62,614 nt of DNA. Source: CAYFVR01 sp046541515. GTDB lineage: Bacteria > Desulfobacterota > Desulfobacteria > Desulfobacterales > Desulfococcaceae. Within the stretch, counting starts at the first letter, position 1, and each line of letters opens with the position of its first letter. The position numbers and the translations under genes were made by a program. This document shows, piece after piece, positions 1 to 8,269 of the stretch. Location of the stretch: positions 1-62,614 of the forward strand of contig JBKHDD010000010.1 of assembly GCA_046541515.1 (NCBI GenBank), written 5' to 3'. Under the pieces are notes generated by a model. The model had not been told where the DNA came from. It ran no database searches and saw nothing but the letters and a program-made list of their open reading frames with translations.

Positions 1-1
1 C

Positions 2-27
2 GGGGGGTACAATTCAGTGTACCCCCC
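2..27. repeat. 10-bp perfect hairpin at the left edge
   Basis: GGGGGGTACA at 2-11 is exactly complementary to TGTACCCCCC at 18-27 with a 6-nt loop. It lies just past the stop codon of the minus-strand WYL regulator, followed on that side by A/T runs (31-50). It could be a terminator stem or the arm of a repeat that continues outside the window. The edge prevents a decision. Confidence 0.45.
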
Positions 28-78
28 CGCGAAAAAAATCCAGATTTTTTTCATTCGCCATTCGCCCTCCGCGAACGG

Positions 79-1068
79 TCAGCTTTTCAAGTCCTCAACT
101 TTCGCGGATTCCCGATATAATTCCGCCATCTTCCCGATTTCTTCCGCCACCTCTCTCCGCAGCCGATCCGGCGCTTCCACCCTCACCTCCGCCCCAAACC
201 CCAGAATCATGGCCTTGATCTCCGCGAAATCCGCCACCGGCAAGGAAAGGCGCATCCCGCCGTCCGGCAGATCCTCCATTTGCTGGGCCGGATGCCACTG
301 TTTCTCGCGGACCAGATCGGCGCGTTCGGGCGCGAACCGAAGAACCGCCGTTTCATGGGATTCCCCGAAATACAGGCCGAATCCGCCGTCCAACGACGCC
401 TTCCATTCATCCATGGGGCGGAGCGCAAATCTTTCCTGCTTCATTCGACAGGAGCGCATGCGGGCCAGAAAGAAAATCCGCCAGCCCCGGCGCAAACGAC
501 ACCAGGCGAACAGCGTCCATGAACCCATGTAATAGCGCAGATGGCCGGGCTCCACGGTTCGCCGGGTTACTCCGGAAGAGGGGGAATGATAGCCGATTTC
601 CAGCACATGGCCCCGGGTCAACGCGGTGAAAACCTTCCGGAACGTTTCGGCGGACACCGGCCGGTGGCCGTGGCGGCAGGCGGACACGCAGTCGGCCATC
701 CGGGACTTGTCCAGGCCGCAGGCCCGGGCGTTCGCCATCAGCTTTGCGTCGAACCGGCGGATGAGCCGGCTGAAATAGCCGCCCGCCGTGTCGGCCAGCA
801 ACTGTCGGGCCGTGACGATGGCCAGCAGCTCGTCCGGCTGGACCGGGATTTGGGGCAATTCCCAATCGGGGTCGGTATAGCGCCAGCCTCCGTTTTCCCG
901 GTCGTGGGCAATCGGGGCCCCGGCGTCCCGCAACCGTTGCTTGTCGCGCTTCACCGTGTGCGCCTGGATTCCAAAACGCGCCATCAGTTTGTTTTTGTTG
1001 GGATAACGGCCCTCTTTAATCTGCGAATGCAGCCACTGAATCCGCTCTTCCGGTTTGGCGTGGGGCAT
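79..1068 (-). CDS. WYL-domain transcriptional regulator
   Basis: A 329-aa protein with an N-terminal helix-turn-helix (about residues 22-50, containing NKLMARFGIQAHTVKRD) and a C-terminal WYL domain (about 165-300). In the latter, the usual W-Y-L signature reads W-T-L followed by the arginine-rich strand RLRRGWRIFF. WYL regulators bind DNA and sense nucleotides or nucleic-acid ligands, and often sit near stress or defence genes. The start is supported by GGAGAG 6 nt upstream. It stands alone upstream of a hicAB module, and nothing shows what it controls. Family is secure; target is unknown. Confidence 0.85.
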   Translation of the reverse strand: MPHAKPEERIQWLHSQIKEGRYPNKNKLMARFGIQAHTVKRDKQRLRDAGAPIAHDRENGGWRYTDPDWELPQIPVQPDELLAIVTARQLLADTAGGYFSRLIRRFDAKLMANARACGLDKSRMADCVSACRHGHRPVSAETFRKVFTALTRGHVLEIGYHSPSSGVTRRTVEPGHLRYYMGSWTLFAWCRLRRGWRIFFLARMRSCRMKQERFALRPMDEWKASLDGGFGLYFGESHETAVLRFAPERADLVREKQWHPAQQMEDLPDGGMRLSLPVADFAEIKAMILGFGAEVRVEAPDRLRREVAEEIGKMAELYRESAKVEDLKS

Positions 1069-1232
1069 GGGCGCTCTCCGTCATGATTCCGGGAAAGGGA
1101 AGGCAAGGAAACGGCGGAGAGGGAATCAACCGCCGGACCGCGACAAAATAAAATGAAACGATTCGGTAGTTCAATTAAAAAATATTTTTGCTGGATCAGA
1201 ATTTTGTCGGAGAGGTTTGGGCGGGGGGCAGA

Positions 1233-1634
1233 CTACCGATGGGATGCCAAATATTCCGTGACCGCTTGGGAGAGAAGTCCGGACCGGCTTGCGCCAGTTT
1301 TTTTTGCGTACTGATCGAGGTTTCGGATCAACAGTTCGGGCAGTGAGATGTTGATCCGTTTCGGTTTTACGGAGATATTGCCGATATCCACCTCAATGAT
1401 GGCCCAGATACCATCCGCAAAATCTGGATTGTCCTTGTGAACATCGATGTCGGAAGGGGAAGGCGCCGGATCGGAATCAAGGAGCAATCCCTCGATGTGA
1501 CATTCGGCCGCTTCTTGGGCCATGGCGATGGCTTCGGTGATCGTTGAACCGGCGGAAAAACATCCGGGCAAATCCGGAACCGTTACGCTATAATCGGAAT
1601 CAGGATCTTTATGGATCACGATGGGGTATTTCAT
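1233..1634 (-). CDS. hicB: HicB-family antitoxin with ribbon-helix-helix domain
   Basis: A 133-aa antitoxin. Residues 1-60 form the HicB partial-RNase-H-like fold with the typical DYSVTVPDLPGCFSAG strand-turn. The C-terminal 45 residues (PKRINISLPELLIRNLDQYA...) are a CopG-type ribbon-helix-helix DNA-binding domain, so it should both neutralise HicA and autorepress the operon. It is the second gene after hicA, with 3 nt between them. The module looks intact. Confidence 0.9.
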   Translation of the reverse strand: MKYPIVIHKDPDSDYSVTVPDLPGCFSAGSTITEAIAMAQEAAECHIEGLLLDSDPAPSPSDIDVHKDNPDFADGIWAIIEVDIGNISVKPKRINISLPELLIRNLDQYAKKTGASRSGLLSQAVTEYLASHR

Positions 1635-1637
1635 GGA

Positions 1638-1826
1638 TCATCTCCACTTCCATCCGGCTTGACGGTAAATATTGCGTAACGTCCCCGTGGCAATGTCCTT
1701 TTTGGGGTGCGGGACCGTTACTTTCCCAGGCTTCTCGGGATGTTTGAACTGGTGGTGATCGCCTTTGGTATGATGGAGTTGCCATCCATCTCCCTGCAAA
1801 CGTTTTATGATTTCCCGACTATTCAT
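1638..1826 (-). CDS. hicA: HicA-family mRNA interferase toxin
   Basis: A 62-aa protein with a double-stranded-RNA-binding-like fold. It has the expected MNSREIIKRLQGDGWQLHHTKG start, the catalytic-type histidine in GDHHQFKHP and the TVPHPKKDIATGTLRNIYRQAG tail. HicA toxins cleave mRNA when free of HicB. An open frame runs 26 codons further upstream, but the family starts at MNSREII, so that methionine was chosen. Order hicA then hicB is usual. Confidence 0.9.
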   Translation of the reverse strand: MNSREIIKRLQGDGWQLHHTKGDHHQFKHPEKPGKVTVPHPKKDIATGTLRNIYRQAGWKWR

Positions 1827-1980
1827 TCTGTTTGCATTACCAGATAATGTGGTGAGGAATATTGAAATTTCAAGCTCACCTCCAAAATTCAAGGGTGAGA
1901 CCAAGCCTGATCCGGGGCTGAAACCTCCATTTTCGAATCTCTCGCGCTCATTTCAATCTTCCGGGCCAAAACCCTGACCC

Positions 1981-2137
1981 TTTAGGGACTCGGAATTTGT
2001 CAATGTACCGTTTTCATCCCAATGCCGTTTTTTGACGAAATCGGGTAGGGGCGAATTGCATTCGCCCTGGCGCAATCTTGCACGGTTGAGCAATGGAAAT
2101 CCAAAACGGTATTTCAGTTGTTGCTGAGTCCCTTAAA
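1981..2137. mobile_element. MITE-like inverted-repeat element
   Basis: The ends are TTTAGGGACTC (1981-1991) and GAGTCCCTTAA (2127-2137), inverted copies with one mismatch. A second matched inner block, TACCGTTTT, sits about 25 nt inside each end. In the middle is a perfect hairpin, GGGCGAAT-TGC-ATTCGCCC (2049-2067). No coding frame is evident. The right end contains the stop codon of the neighbouring UbiB gene. Short size, terminal inverted repeats and lack of coding fit a non-autonomous element. I see no second copy here. Confidence 0.55.
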
Positions 2138-3836
2138 ACCGCCCCGTCCGTAAAATCGCCACCAGCAGCCAGACGCCCATGACCACGGCGGCGGTGAAGA
2201 CGAGGATGCCCACCAGGGAGATGCCGTGGATGAGGGGCGGGATTTCGGCGATGATGACGATGGAGGAGCCGATGATGAGCGCGGCGATGATGATGGCGAA
2301 GGAGATTTTGTTGCTGATGCGGTCGTGGGTCTCCATCAGCTCTTCCAGCCCTTTGTGCTCGAACCGAAGGGTGAGCCGCTGGCGCTTGATCAGCCGCGCC
2401 ACGTCCAGGGCGTCCCGGGGAAACCGGTGGAGGAAATCGTAAATTTCGCCGGAGAGCGACGCCATGTTGCCCGCCAGGCGGCGGGGATCGTATCGGGCCA
2501 TCCGCTCCCGGCGGATGAAGGGCGTGGCCTGGGCCACCATGTCGAAATTCGGGTCCAGCCGCCGGGCGATGCCGTCGATGGTGGCCAGCACCTTGACCAT
2601 CAAAAAGAAATCCGGCGGCAGCCGAAGCTGATACCGGGCCGCCGTTTCCAGCAGATCGGCCAGCAGCCGGTCGATTTCAATCTCTCCCAGCGGGCGCTGA
2701 TACACCTGCCCCATGATGTCGGCCACGTCCCGCTCCAGCAGGCGAAGGTTGGGCTCCTCGTCCCACTCCGTCAGCCGCAGCAGGGTGGCGGTGGCGGCCA
2801 CTTCGTCTTCCCGCGCCACGGCGTAGACCAGATCGACGGCGTCCTGCTTGGTCCGCCGCTCGATGGCCCCCATGAGGCCGAAGTCCAAAAGGGCGATCAC
2901 CTCGCCGGGCATCACCCGGATGTTGCCCGGGTGGGGGTCGGCGTGAAAAAAGCCGTGGTCGAACACCATGGAGAGAAACAGGTCCGCGCCCCGCCGCACC
3001 ACCCGGGTCGGGTCCATGCCCGCCGCCCGCAGTTCCTCCGCCCGGTCGATCTTTATGCCCTCCACGAACTCCATGGTGAGAATGCGGTCGGTGCTGAGCG
3101 CCCGGTAGCCCCGGGGAATCCGGACCGATGAGTCGCCCTGGAACTGGCGGGCCACCCGGTCCATGTGGGCGGCTTCCACCGTGTAGTCCACCTCCCGTTC
3201 CATGGCCCGGGCGAACTCCTCCACGAACCGCACCGGCCGGTGGACCGCCACCTCGGCGATGTTCCGCTCGGCCAGGGTGGCCAGGTGCAGCATGATCTCC
3301 AGGTCCACCTCGATGGTCCGGCGGATGCCCGGCCGTTGCACCTTCACCGCCGCCAGATCGCCGTTCTCCAAAACGGCCCGGTGCACCTGCCCAATGGAGG
3401 CGGAGGCGATGGGTTCGGGATGAAAGACGGCGAAGAGGGCGTCGGGGGATCGGTCGAATTCCTGCTTGAAGACCCGGAGGACCTCGGCTTCGGACATGGA
3501 GGCGACCTGATCCTGGAGAAATCCCAGCTCGGCGCCGAGGTCGGCGGGGAGAAGGTCGCTGCGGGTGGAGAGAAACTGGCCGAGCTTGATGTAGGTGGGA
3601 CCCAGATCCTCCAGGGCCATGCGGAAGCGATGGCCCCGGCTCTGGCGGTGGGTGACGTGCTCCGGCGGCGGCCGTCGGGAGAGGAACTGCCGGCCCAAAT
3701 CCAGGTAATGGTCGATGTTGAGCCGGTCGATGAGATCGCCGAAGCCGTAGGCGATCAGGACCCCGAGAATCTGGCGATAGCGGTTGAGATGTCGGTAGGT
3801 GCGGCCGAAGGCCCCGATCTTTCGAATGCTGAACAT
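2133..3836 (-). CDS. ABC1/UbiB-family atypical kinase
   Basis: A 567-aa protein with the UbiB hallmarks: KxGQ (IKLGQFLSTRSDLLP, about residues 83-97), the small-residue P-loop replacement ASASIGQVHRA, the ATP lysine in AAVKVQRP, the catalytic loop HGFFHADPHPGN and the metal motif LLDFGLMG. Two hydrophobic segments near the C terminus (about 510-560) anchor it in the inner membrane. The family supports quinone biosynthesis or isoprenoid lipid handling through ATPase activity. No ubi or men genes are nearby, so the exact role is open. It lies 10 nt downstream of a phasin-like gene, probably co-transcribed. Confidence 0.9.
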   Translation of the reverse strand: MFSIRKIGAFGRTYRHLNRYRQILGVLIAYGFGDLIDRLNIDHYLDLGRQFLSRRPPPEHVTHRQSRGHRFRMALEDLGPTYIKLGQFLSTRSDLLPADLGAELGFLQDQVASMSEAEVLRVFKQEFDRSPDALFAVFHPEPIASASIGQVHRAVLENGDLAAVKVQRPGIRRTIEVDLEIMLHLATLAERNIAEVAVHRPVRFVEEFARAMEREVDYTVEAAHMDRVARQFQGDSSVRIPRGYRALSTDRILTMEFVEGIKIDRAEELRAAGMDPTRVVRRGADLFLSMVFDHGFFHADPHPGNIRVMPGEVIALLDFGLMGAIERRTKQDAVDLVYAVAREDEVAATATLLRLTEWDEEPNLRLLERDVADIMGQVYQRPLGEIEIDRLLADLLETAARYQLRLPPDFFLMVKVLATIDGIARRLDPNFDMVAQATPFIRRERMARYDPRRLAGNMASLSGEIYDFLHRFPRDALDVARLIKRQRLTLRFEHKGLEELMETHDRISNKISFAIIIAALIIGSSIVIIAEIPPLIHGISLVGILVFTAAVVMGVWLLVAILRTGRF

Positions 3837-3846
3837 GGGCGGCGGG

Positions 3847-4194
3847 TCAGCCGACGGTCCCGCCCTTCTCGGCCTTCAGGATTTCCATTTCCCGGCGCAG
3901 GGCGGCGATTTCCTCCTGGGCCTTCCGATTGGCCGCTTCCAGCGCTTCCACGTCCTTGCGGGAGGCGATGCTGGTTCGGGAGAACACCTCTTCCACGGTT
4001 CGCTCCACCTTTTCCTCGAATTTTTTGGAGGAGGATTCGTAGCGGTCCCGCAGCTCGTTCATGAATTTGCGGCCCTCCTCCTCGGACATCTCCTGGCGGC
4101 GGGTCCAGTCCTTGCCCATGGCCTCGATTTCGTCCCAGGTCTTGAGGGCGAGGCCCAGGCCGGTGAACATGGTTTTTCGGAACAGGTCAAACAT
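3847..4194 (-). CDS. Phasin-like / poly(hydroxyalkanoate) granule-associated family protein
   Basis: A 115-aa amphipathic, highly charged helical protein. The N-terminal half (MFDLFRKTMFTGLGLALKTW...) is followed by an acidic-basic coiled coil (ASRKDVEALEAANRKAQEEI). This matches the small phasin-like proteins often found next to UbiB-type kinases. Family members coat polyester granules or act as helical partners. No PHA synthase is visible, so granule binding is only a family-based guess. It directly precedes the UbiB gene. Confidence 0.65.
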   Translation of the reverse strand: MFDLFRKTMFTGLGLALKTWDEIEAMGKDWTRRQEMSEEEGRKFMNELRDRYESSSKKFEEKVERTVEEVFSRTSIASRKDVEALEAANRKAQEEIAALRREMEILKAEKGGTVG

Positions 4195-4220
4195 GGCGCA
4201 ACCTCCCTCGGAAGGGTAAA

Positions 4221-4275
4221 GGGCGGCCCGGCGTCCCGGATCGAATTAGATCGAGTCGAATCGGGCGGGCCGCCC
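4221..4275 (-). terminator. Probable terminator after the acyl-CoA dehydrogenase gene
   Basis: GGGCGGCCCG at 4221-4230 pairs exactly (10 bp) with CGGGCCGCCC at 4266-4275. On the minus strand the stem follows the dehydrogenase stop and is followed by a short TTTA tract. The T-tract is weak, so it may only attenuate read-through to the phasin/UbiB pair. Confidence 0.55.
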
Positions 4276-4282
4276 GAAAAAC

Positions 4283-5440
4283 CTACTTGAGCTTGCCCAT
4301 CACCGCGCCGGCGATGGTGTTCTTCTGAATTTCACGGGTGCCTTCGTACAGCTCGCAGATCTTGGCGTCCCGGGCGAAGCGTTCCACCTCGTATTCGGTC
4401 ATATAGCCGTAGCCGCCCAGCATCTGGATGGATTCGTCGCAGATTTCCACGGCGGCGCGACCGGCGGCCCATTTGGCCATGGAGGTCAGTTTGGGATCGA
4501 TGCGGCCCTGATCGAAGTTCCAGGCGGCCTTGTAGACCATCAGTCGGACCATCTCCAGCCGGGTGGCGATGTCGGCGATTTTGTGCTGGGTGGCCTGGAA
4601 GGTGCCGATTTTGCGGCCGAACTGTTCCCGGGATTTGACGTAGTTGAGGGCCCGGTCGAAGGCGCCCTGGGCGGTGCCCAGCCCCTGGGCCGCGATCAGG
4701 ATGCGGGATTCGTCGAAGAATTCCAGCACCTGGTAGAAGCCCTTGTTTTCCTCGCCGATGAGGTTGGCGGCCGGCACCCGCACGTCCTTGAAGACCACCT
4801 CGGCCGTGTGCATGGGCCGGATGCCCATTTTGTGGCCCACGCTGGTGGCGGAAACGCCCGGTCGGTCGGCCTCCACCAGAATCAGGCTCTGGCCCCGGTG
4901 GGGCGGTTTGGCTTCGGGATCGGTCTGGCAAAGCACGCTGTAGAAGCCGGCCAGGGGGCCGCCGTTGGTGATGAAAATTTTGGTGCCGTTGACGACCCAT
5001 TCGTCGCCCTCGCGCACGGCCGCGGTGTCCATGCGGGTGATGTCCGAGCCGTGGTCCGGCTCGGTGAAGGCGCCGCAGGAGAGCACCTCGCCCTCGGCCA
5101 CCTTTGGCAGCCATTTTTCCTTCATTTCCTCGGAGCCGAAGTGGAGCACAATTTCGCTGGCGAAGTCGGCCAGCATGAGGCAGGCGCCCACCGAGGAATC
5201 GCCCCGGCACAGCTCTTCGGCCACCAGGATGTTTTCCATGACGCCGTAGCCCATTCCCGAATACTTTTCCGGGAAATGGATGCCGATAAAGCCGAGCTCC
5301 GCCGCTTTTTTCCAGATATCCACGGGAAATTCGTGTTTTTCGTCGAATTCCGTCATCAGGTCCTTCTGGAATTCTTTTTTGACGAATTCCCGAACGGAAT
5401 TCTGAATGCGTTGCTGTTCTTTGGTCAGTTCAAAATCCAT
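4283..5440 (-). CDS. Acyl-CoA dehydrogenase
   Basis: A 385-aa flavoprotein catalysing alpha,beta-dehydrogenation of an acyl-CoA, passing electrons to ETF. It shows the FAD/substrate motif CGAFTEPDHGSDITRM and the C-terminal LYEGTREIQKNTIAG, whose glutamate (YEGT) is the usual catalytic base of short/medium-chain enzymes. The chosen ATG has a strong AGGGGGGA 4 nt upstream. An in-frame extension of 17 codons lacks such a site. It is transcribed away from cooC and has its own promoter. Chain-length preference cannot be read from sequence. Confidence 0.92.
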   Translation of the reverse strand: MDFELTKEQQRIQNSVREFVKKEFQKDLMTEFDEKHEFPVDIWKKAAELGFIGIHFPEKYSGMGYGVMENILVAEELCRGDSSVGACLMLADFASEIVLHFGSEEMKEKWLPKVAEGEVLSCGAFTEPDHGSDITRMDTAAVREGDEWVVNGTKIFITNGGPLAGFYSVLCQTDPEAKPPHRGQSLILVEADRPGVSATSVGHKMGIRPMHTAEVVFKDVRVPAANLIGEENKGFYQVLEFFDESRILIAAQGLGTAQGAFDRALNYVKSREQFGRKIGTFQATQHKIADIATRLEMVRLMVYKAAWNFDQGRIDPKLTSMAKWAAGRAAVEICDESIQMLGGYGYMTEYEVERFARDAKICELYEGTREIQKNTIAGAVMGKLK

Positions 5441-5505
5441 GGATTCCCCCCTGTTTTCTGGTTTTGGGTGAATGAAGGCATGGCCGGACAAGTCCAGAAA
5501 GGAGG

Positions 5506-5535
5506 GTAATAAACCGTAGGATTTCGCTTTGTCAA
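5506..5535 (-). promoter_or_regulatory. Sigma-70-like promoter for the acyl-CoA dehydrogenase gene
   Basis: On the minus strand, TTGACA (5535-5530) and TATTAC (5511-5506) are separated by 18 nt. This predicts a transcript start near 5500 and a leader of about 60 nt before the ATG at 5440. Confidence 0.6.
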
Positions 5536-5564
5536 GCGTCCGGCGCGCCGAGCCGGAAAAGGGC

Positions 5565-5611
5565 TTGACGGGGCTTTTTTGCTATTCTAATCCATAGTGA
5601 CGTGCTATTCT
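5565..5611 (+). promoter_or_regulatory. Possible cooC promoter region with repeated TGCTATTCT
   Basis: TGCTATTCT, an extended -10-like sequence (TGn-TATTCT), occurs twice at 5580-5588 and 5603-5611. A TTGACG lies at 5565-5570 but is badly spaced for either. It is divergent from the dehydrogenase promoter. Weak evidence. Confidence 0.3.
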
Positions 5612-5652
5612 GGCAGAACGGCTTTCACATCAGAGGGGGGATTCAGAACCAA

Positions 5653-6402
5653 ATGACTTTTCACATCGCGTTGGCCGGCAAAGGCGGCACCGGAAAAACC
5701 ACCGTCGCCGGTCTCATGATCAAATATCTCGTCGCCCGGGAGCGGACGCCCGTTCTCGCGGTGGACGCCGACCCCAACGCCAACCTCAACGAGGTGCTGG
5801 GCCTGGAAGTCACCGACACCTTGGGCGACGCCCGGGAGGACATGAAAAAGGGCAAGGTCCCGTCCGGAATGACCAAGGACGTTTTCATGTCCATGCGCAT
5901 GGAGGAAGCCATCGCCGAGGAGGACGGCTACGACCTGGTGGTGCTGGGCCAGCCCGAGGGCCAGGGCTGCTACTGCGCCGCCAACACCCTGCTGTGCAAT
6001 TTTCTGGAGCGGCTCACCGACAATTATCCCTACATCGTGGTGGACAACGAGGCGGGCATGGAACACATCAGCCGGCTGACCACCCGGGACGTGGACGCCC
6101 TGCTGCTGGTGTCGGACACCTCCCGCCGGGGCATTCAGGCCGCCATTCGGATTCACCACCTGTCCCGGGAACTCAACATCGGGGTGAAAAAGAGCTGGCT
6201 CGTCATCAACCAGGTGCGGGAGGAACCCGACGCGGACGTTCGGGCCATGCTGGACGAGGCCGGCCTGGAGTTGGCCGGCACGATTCCGGCCGACGACGGG
6301 GTGTACGAACAAGACCGGACCGGCAAGCCCACCGTGTCCCTTCCCGAAACCAATCCGGCCGTGCAGTCGGCCTTCGCCATTTTCGACCGGATTTTCGCCT
6401 GA
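5653..6402 (+). CDS. cooC: CooC-type carbon monoxide dehydrogenase maturation ATPase
   Basis: A 249-aa MinD/ParA-fold ATPase. The deviant Walker A GKGGTGKT is at residues 9-16, with the switch VDADPNANLNEVLG at 37-50. The C-x-C motif GCYCAAN (106-108) binds metal at the dimer interface in characterised CooC proteins. CooC uses ATP to deliver nickel to the C-cluster of CO dehydrogenase. The chosen ATG is where the family begins, with a GAGGGGGG site upstream, though the spacing is long. No CODH gene lies in the window. The downstream RACo-like gene supports a Wood-Ljungdahl context. Confidence 0.88.
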   Translation: MTFHIALAGKGGTGKTTVAGLMIKYLVARERTPVLAVDADPNANLNEVLGLEVTDTLGDAREDMKKGKVPSGMTKDVFMSMRMEEAIAEEDGYDLVVLGQPEGQGCYCAANTLLCNFLERLTDNYPYIVVDNEAGMEHISRLTTRDVDALLLVSDTSRRGIQAAIRIHHLSRELNIGVKKSWLVINQVREEPDADVRAMLDEAGLELAGTIPADDGVYEQDRTGKPTVSLPETNPAVQSAFAIFDRIFA

Positions 6403-6581
6403 TGTCTTTTCGGTTTCGGGGTTCCGGGGACGCCCCCCGGAATCTCGAAGCCGGCCCGATATCCATTCGACATCCAACGGTTCCGGCCCCGGCAGGTTCT
6501 CGGGGGTTTGTCCCATTTCCATTTTCTTCCGGATATCCGGGTTCCGGCCGATCCCATCCCGGCGGATGAGGAGGGAGGAAG

Positions 6582-7532
6582 ATGAAGCGCACCGGTCTGG
6601 TATTTGACGAACGGTACCTCCAACATCTCACGGGGCCGTTGCACCCCGAGTCTCCGGAACGGCTCCAGGCCGCCATTCGGGGGCTGGAGGAATCCGGCCT
6701 GCTTTCCCGGCTCGTCCGGGTGCCCGCCAAGCCCGCGCCCCAACACTGGATCGAGGCGGTGCATCACATCGACTACATCATGCGGTTCGAGGAAGCCTGC
6801 CTGATGGGCATGGACGAATTCGAGTCGCCGGACAACGCCATTTGCGCCGACACCTACGACGCGGCCCGGCTGGCGGTCGGCGGCGTCATGGAGGCCTGTC
6901 GGCTGGTCGTGGCCGGGGAAATCGACAACGCCTTCTGCGCCGTGCGGCCGCCCGGCCACCACGCGGAGCTGAGCCAGGCCATGGGGTTCTGCTACTTCAA
7001 CAACGTGGCCATCGCGGCTCGCTATCTGCAGCGGGAATTCGGCGTGGACCGGGTGGGGATTATCGATTTCGACGTGCACCACGGCAACGGGACCGAGCAT
7101 TTGTTCAACGAGGACCCCAGCGTTTTCTACTACTCCATCCACGAACATCCCACCTTCGCCTTTCCGGGCACCGGCAGGGATTTCGACAAGGGCGTCGGTC
7201 GCGGCTTCGGCTTCACGCTCAACACGCCCATGCTGCCCGGCTCCAGCGACGAGGAATACCGGGAGGCCATAAAACGGGATATGTTGCCGGCCTTTTTCAC
7301 CTTCGCCCCCGAGTTCATCCTGGTTTCCACCGGCTTCGACGCCCACGCCGACGACGACATGTCCGACATCAAGCTGACGGCCGACGGCTTCATCTGGATT
7401 ATGGAGACCATCATGGAGCTGGCCGACCAATATTCGGGCGGCCGTCTGGTTTCGGTGCTGGAGGGCGGCTATTCCATCGACCGCCTTCCGGAGCTGATCC
7501 GGGACCATGTGTCGGTCATGCTGCGCGCCTGA
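6582..7532 (+). CDS. acuC: Histone-deacetylase-family deacetylase (AcuC-like)
   Basis: A 316-aa Zn-dependent arginase-fold deacetylase. The active-site motifs are complete: RPPGHH (122-127, His pair), DFDVHHGNG (162-170, Zn ligands Asp and His) and STGFDAHADD (third Zn ligand). Bacterial AcuC-type enzymes remove acetyl groups from lysines, classically of acetyl-CoA synthetase. A CBS protein of AcuB type follows at once, the same pair as in the Bacillus acu locus. No acuA-like acetyltransferase or acs is adjacent. Family is certain; the substrate is inferred. Confidence 0.88.
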   Translation: MKRTGLVFDERYLQHLTGPLHPESPERLQAAIRGLEESGLLSRLVRVPAKPAPQHWIEAVHHIDYIMRFEEACLMGMDEFESPDNAICADTYDAARLAVGGVMEACRLVVAGEIDNAFCAVRPPGHHAELSQAMGFCYFNNVAIAARYLQREFGVDRVGIIDFDVHHGNGTEHLFNEDPSVFYYSIHEHPTFAFPGTGRDFDKGVGRGFGFTLNTPMLPGSSDEEYREAIKRDMLPAFFTFAPEFILVSTGFDAHADDDMSDIKLTADGFIWIMETIMELADQYSGGRLVSVLEGGYSIDRLPELIRDHVSVMLRA

Positions 7533-7590
7533 CAAACGGTCCCCTTTCCCGCGCGGGAGCGGACCATCAACGTCAACCTTCGGAGGAAAC

Positions 7591-8268
7591 ATGTTCGTCG
7601 ACAATTCCATGACCCGGCAGGTGATCACCATCCGTCCCGAGACCGGCATGCTGGAGGCCCGGTCTCTAATGGACGCGAACCGGATCCGCCATCTGCCCGT
7701 GGTGGACGCCGACGACCGGCTCGTCGGCATTGTGTCGGATCGGGACATTCGCAGCGCCATGCCTTCCCTCGTCCTGGAGGATTTCGACAGCGCGGAGGTC
7801 CGGGCCCGGTTGGAAAAGGTGACCGCGGCGGACATCATGACCCGGAATCCCGACACGGTGACGCCGGTCCACACCATCCAGGACGCCCTGCTCCTGATCA
7901 CGGAAAAAAAAGTCGGCGCGTTTCCCGTGGTGGACGCCGAGGGGAAACTCAAGGGGCTTCTGTCGGTGCGGGACCTGATCCGGGCCTTCATCAACGTGCT
8001 GGGCATCCGGGAGCCGGGAACGTTGCTGGGCGTTTTGGCGGACGAGAAGGTGGGCGAAATGAAGCGGATCGTGGACGCCATCACCGAGGAGAACATCTCC
8101 ATCGGCAGCGTGCTGGTGGCCCGCCACTGGGAAGCAGGCAAGCGGGCGGTGTTCCCCTATCTGCTCACCAACAACGTGGGACGGACCAAGCGAAAACTCA
8201 AGGAGATGGGCTACCCGCTGATCGACCCCATGGAATGGTACATCGACCAACTGCCCCAGAAGGACTGA
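7591..8268 (+). CDS. acuB: CBS-domain protein (AcuB-like)
   Basis: A 225-aa protein with two CBS domains (about residues 5-60, MTRQVITIRPETGM..., and 85-145, DIMTRNPDTVTPVHT...). The C-terminal 70 residues may be ACT-like, as in AcuB proteins. CBS pairs bind adenine nucleotides and tune a partner's activity. GGAGG lies 5 nt before the ATG. It follows the AcuC-like deacetylase and is 1 nt from the methyltransferase gene, so the three genes are very likely one transcript. Confidence 0.8.
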   Translation: MFVDNSMTRQVITIRPETGMLEARSLMDANRIRHLPVVDADDRLVGIVSDRDIRSAMPSLVLEDFDSAEVRARLEKVTAADIMTRNPDTVTPVHTIQDALLLITEKKVGAFPVVDAEGKLKGLLSVRDLIRAFINVLGIREPGTLLGVLADEKVGEMKRIVDAITEENISIGSVLVARHWEAGKRAVFPYLLTNNVGRTKRKLKEMGYPLIDPMEWYIDQLPQKD

Positions 8269-8269
8269 C

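Noticed and set aside
31..60. A/T-run hairpin as a terminator for the WYL gene
   Set aside because: The stem would be only A-T pairs. The GC hairpin at 2-27 is the better candidate, but it is cut by the window edge.
6153..8141. A 662-codon open frame on the minus strand opposite the acu genes
   Set aside because: The opposite strand encodes complete HDAC and CBS proteins with good ribosome sites. The minus frame shows only composition-driven sequence.
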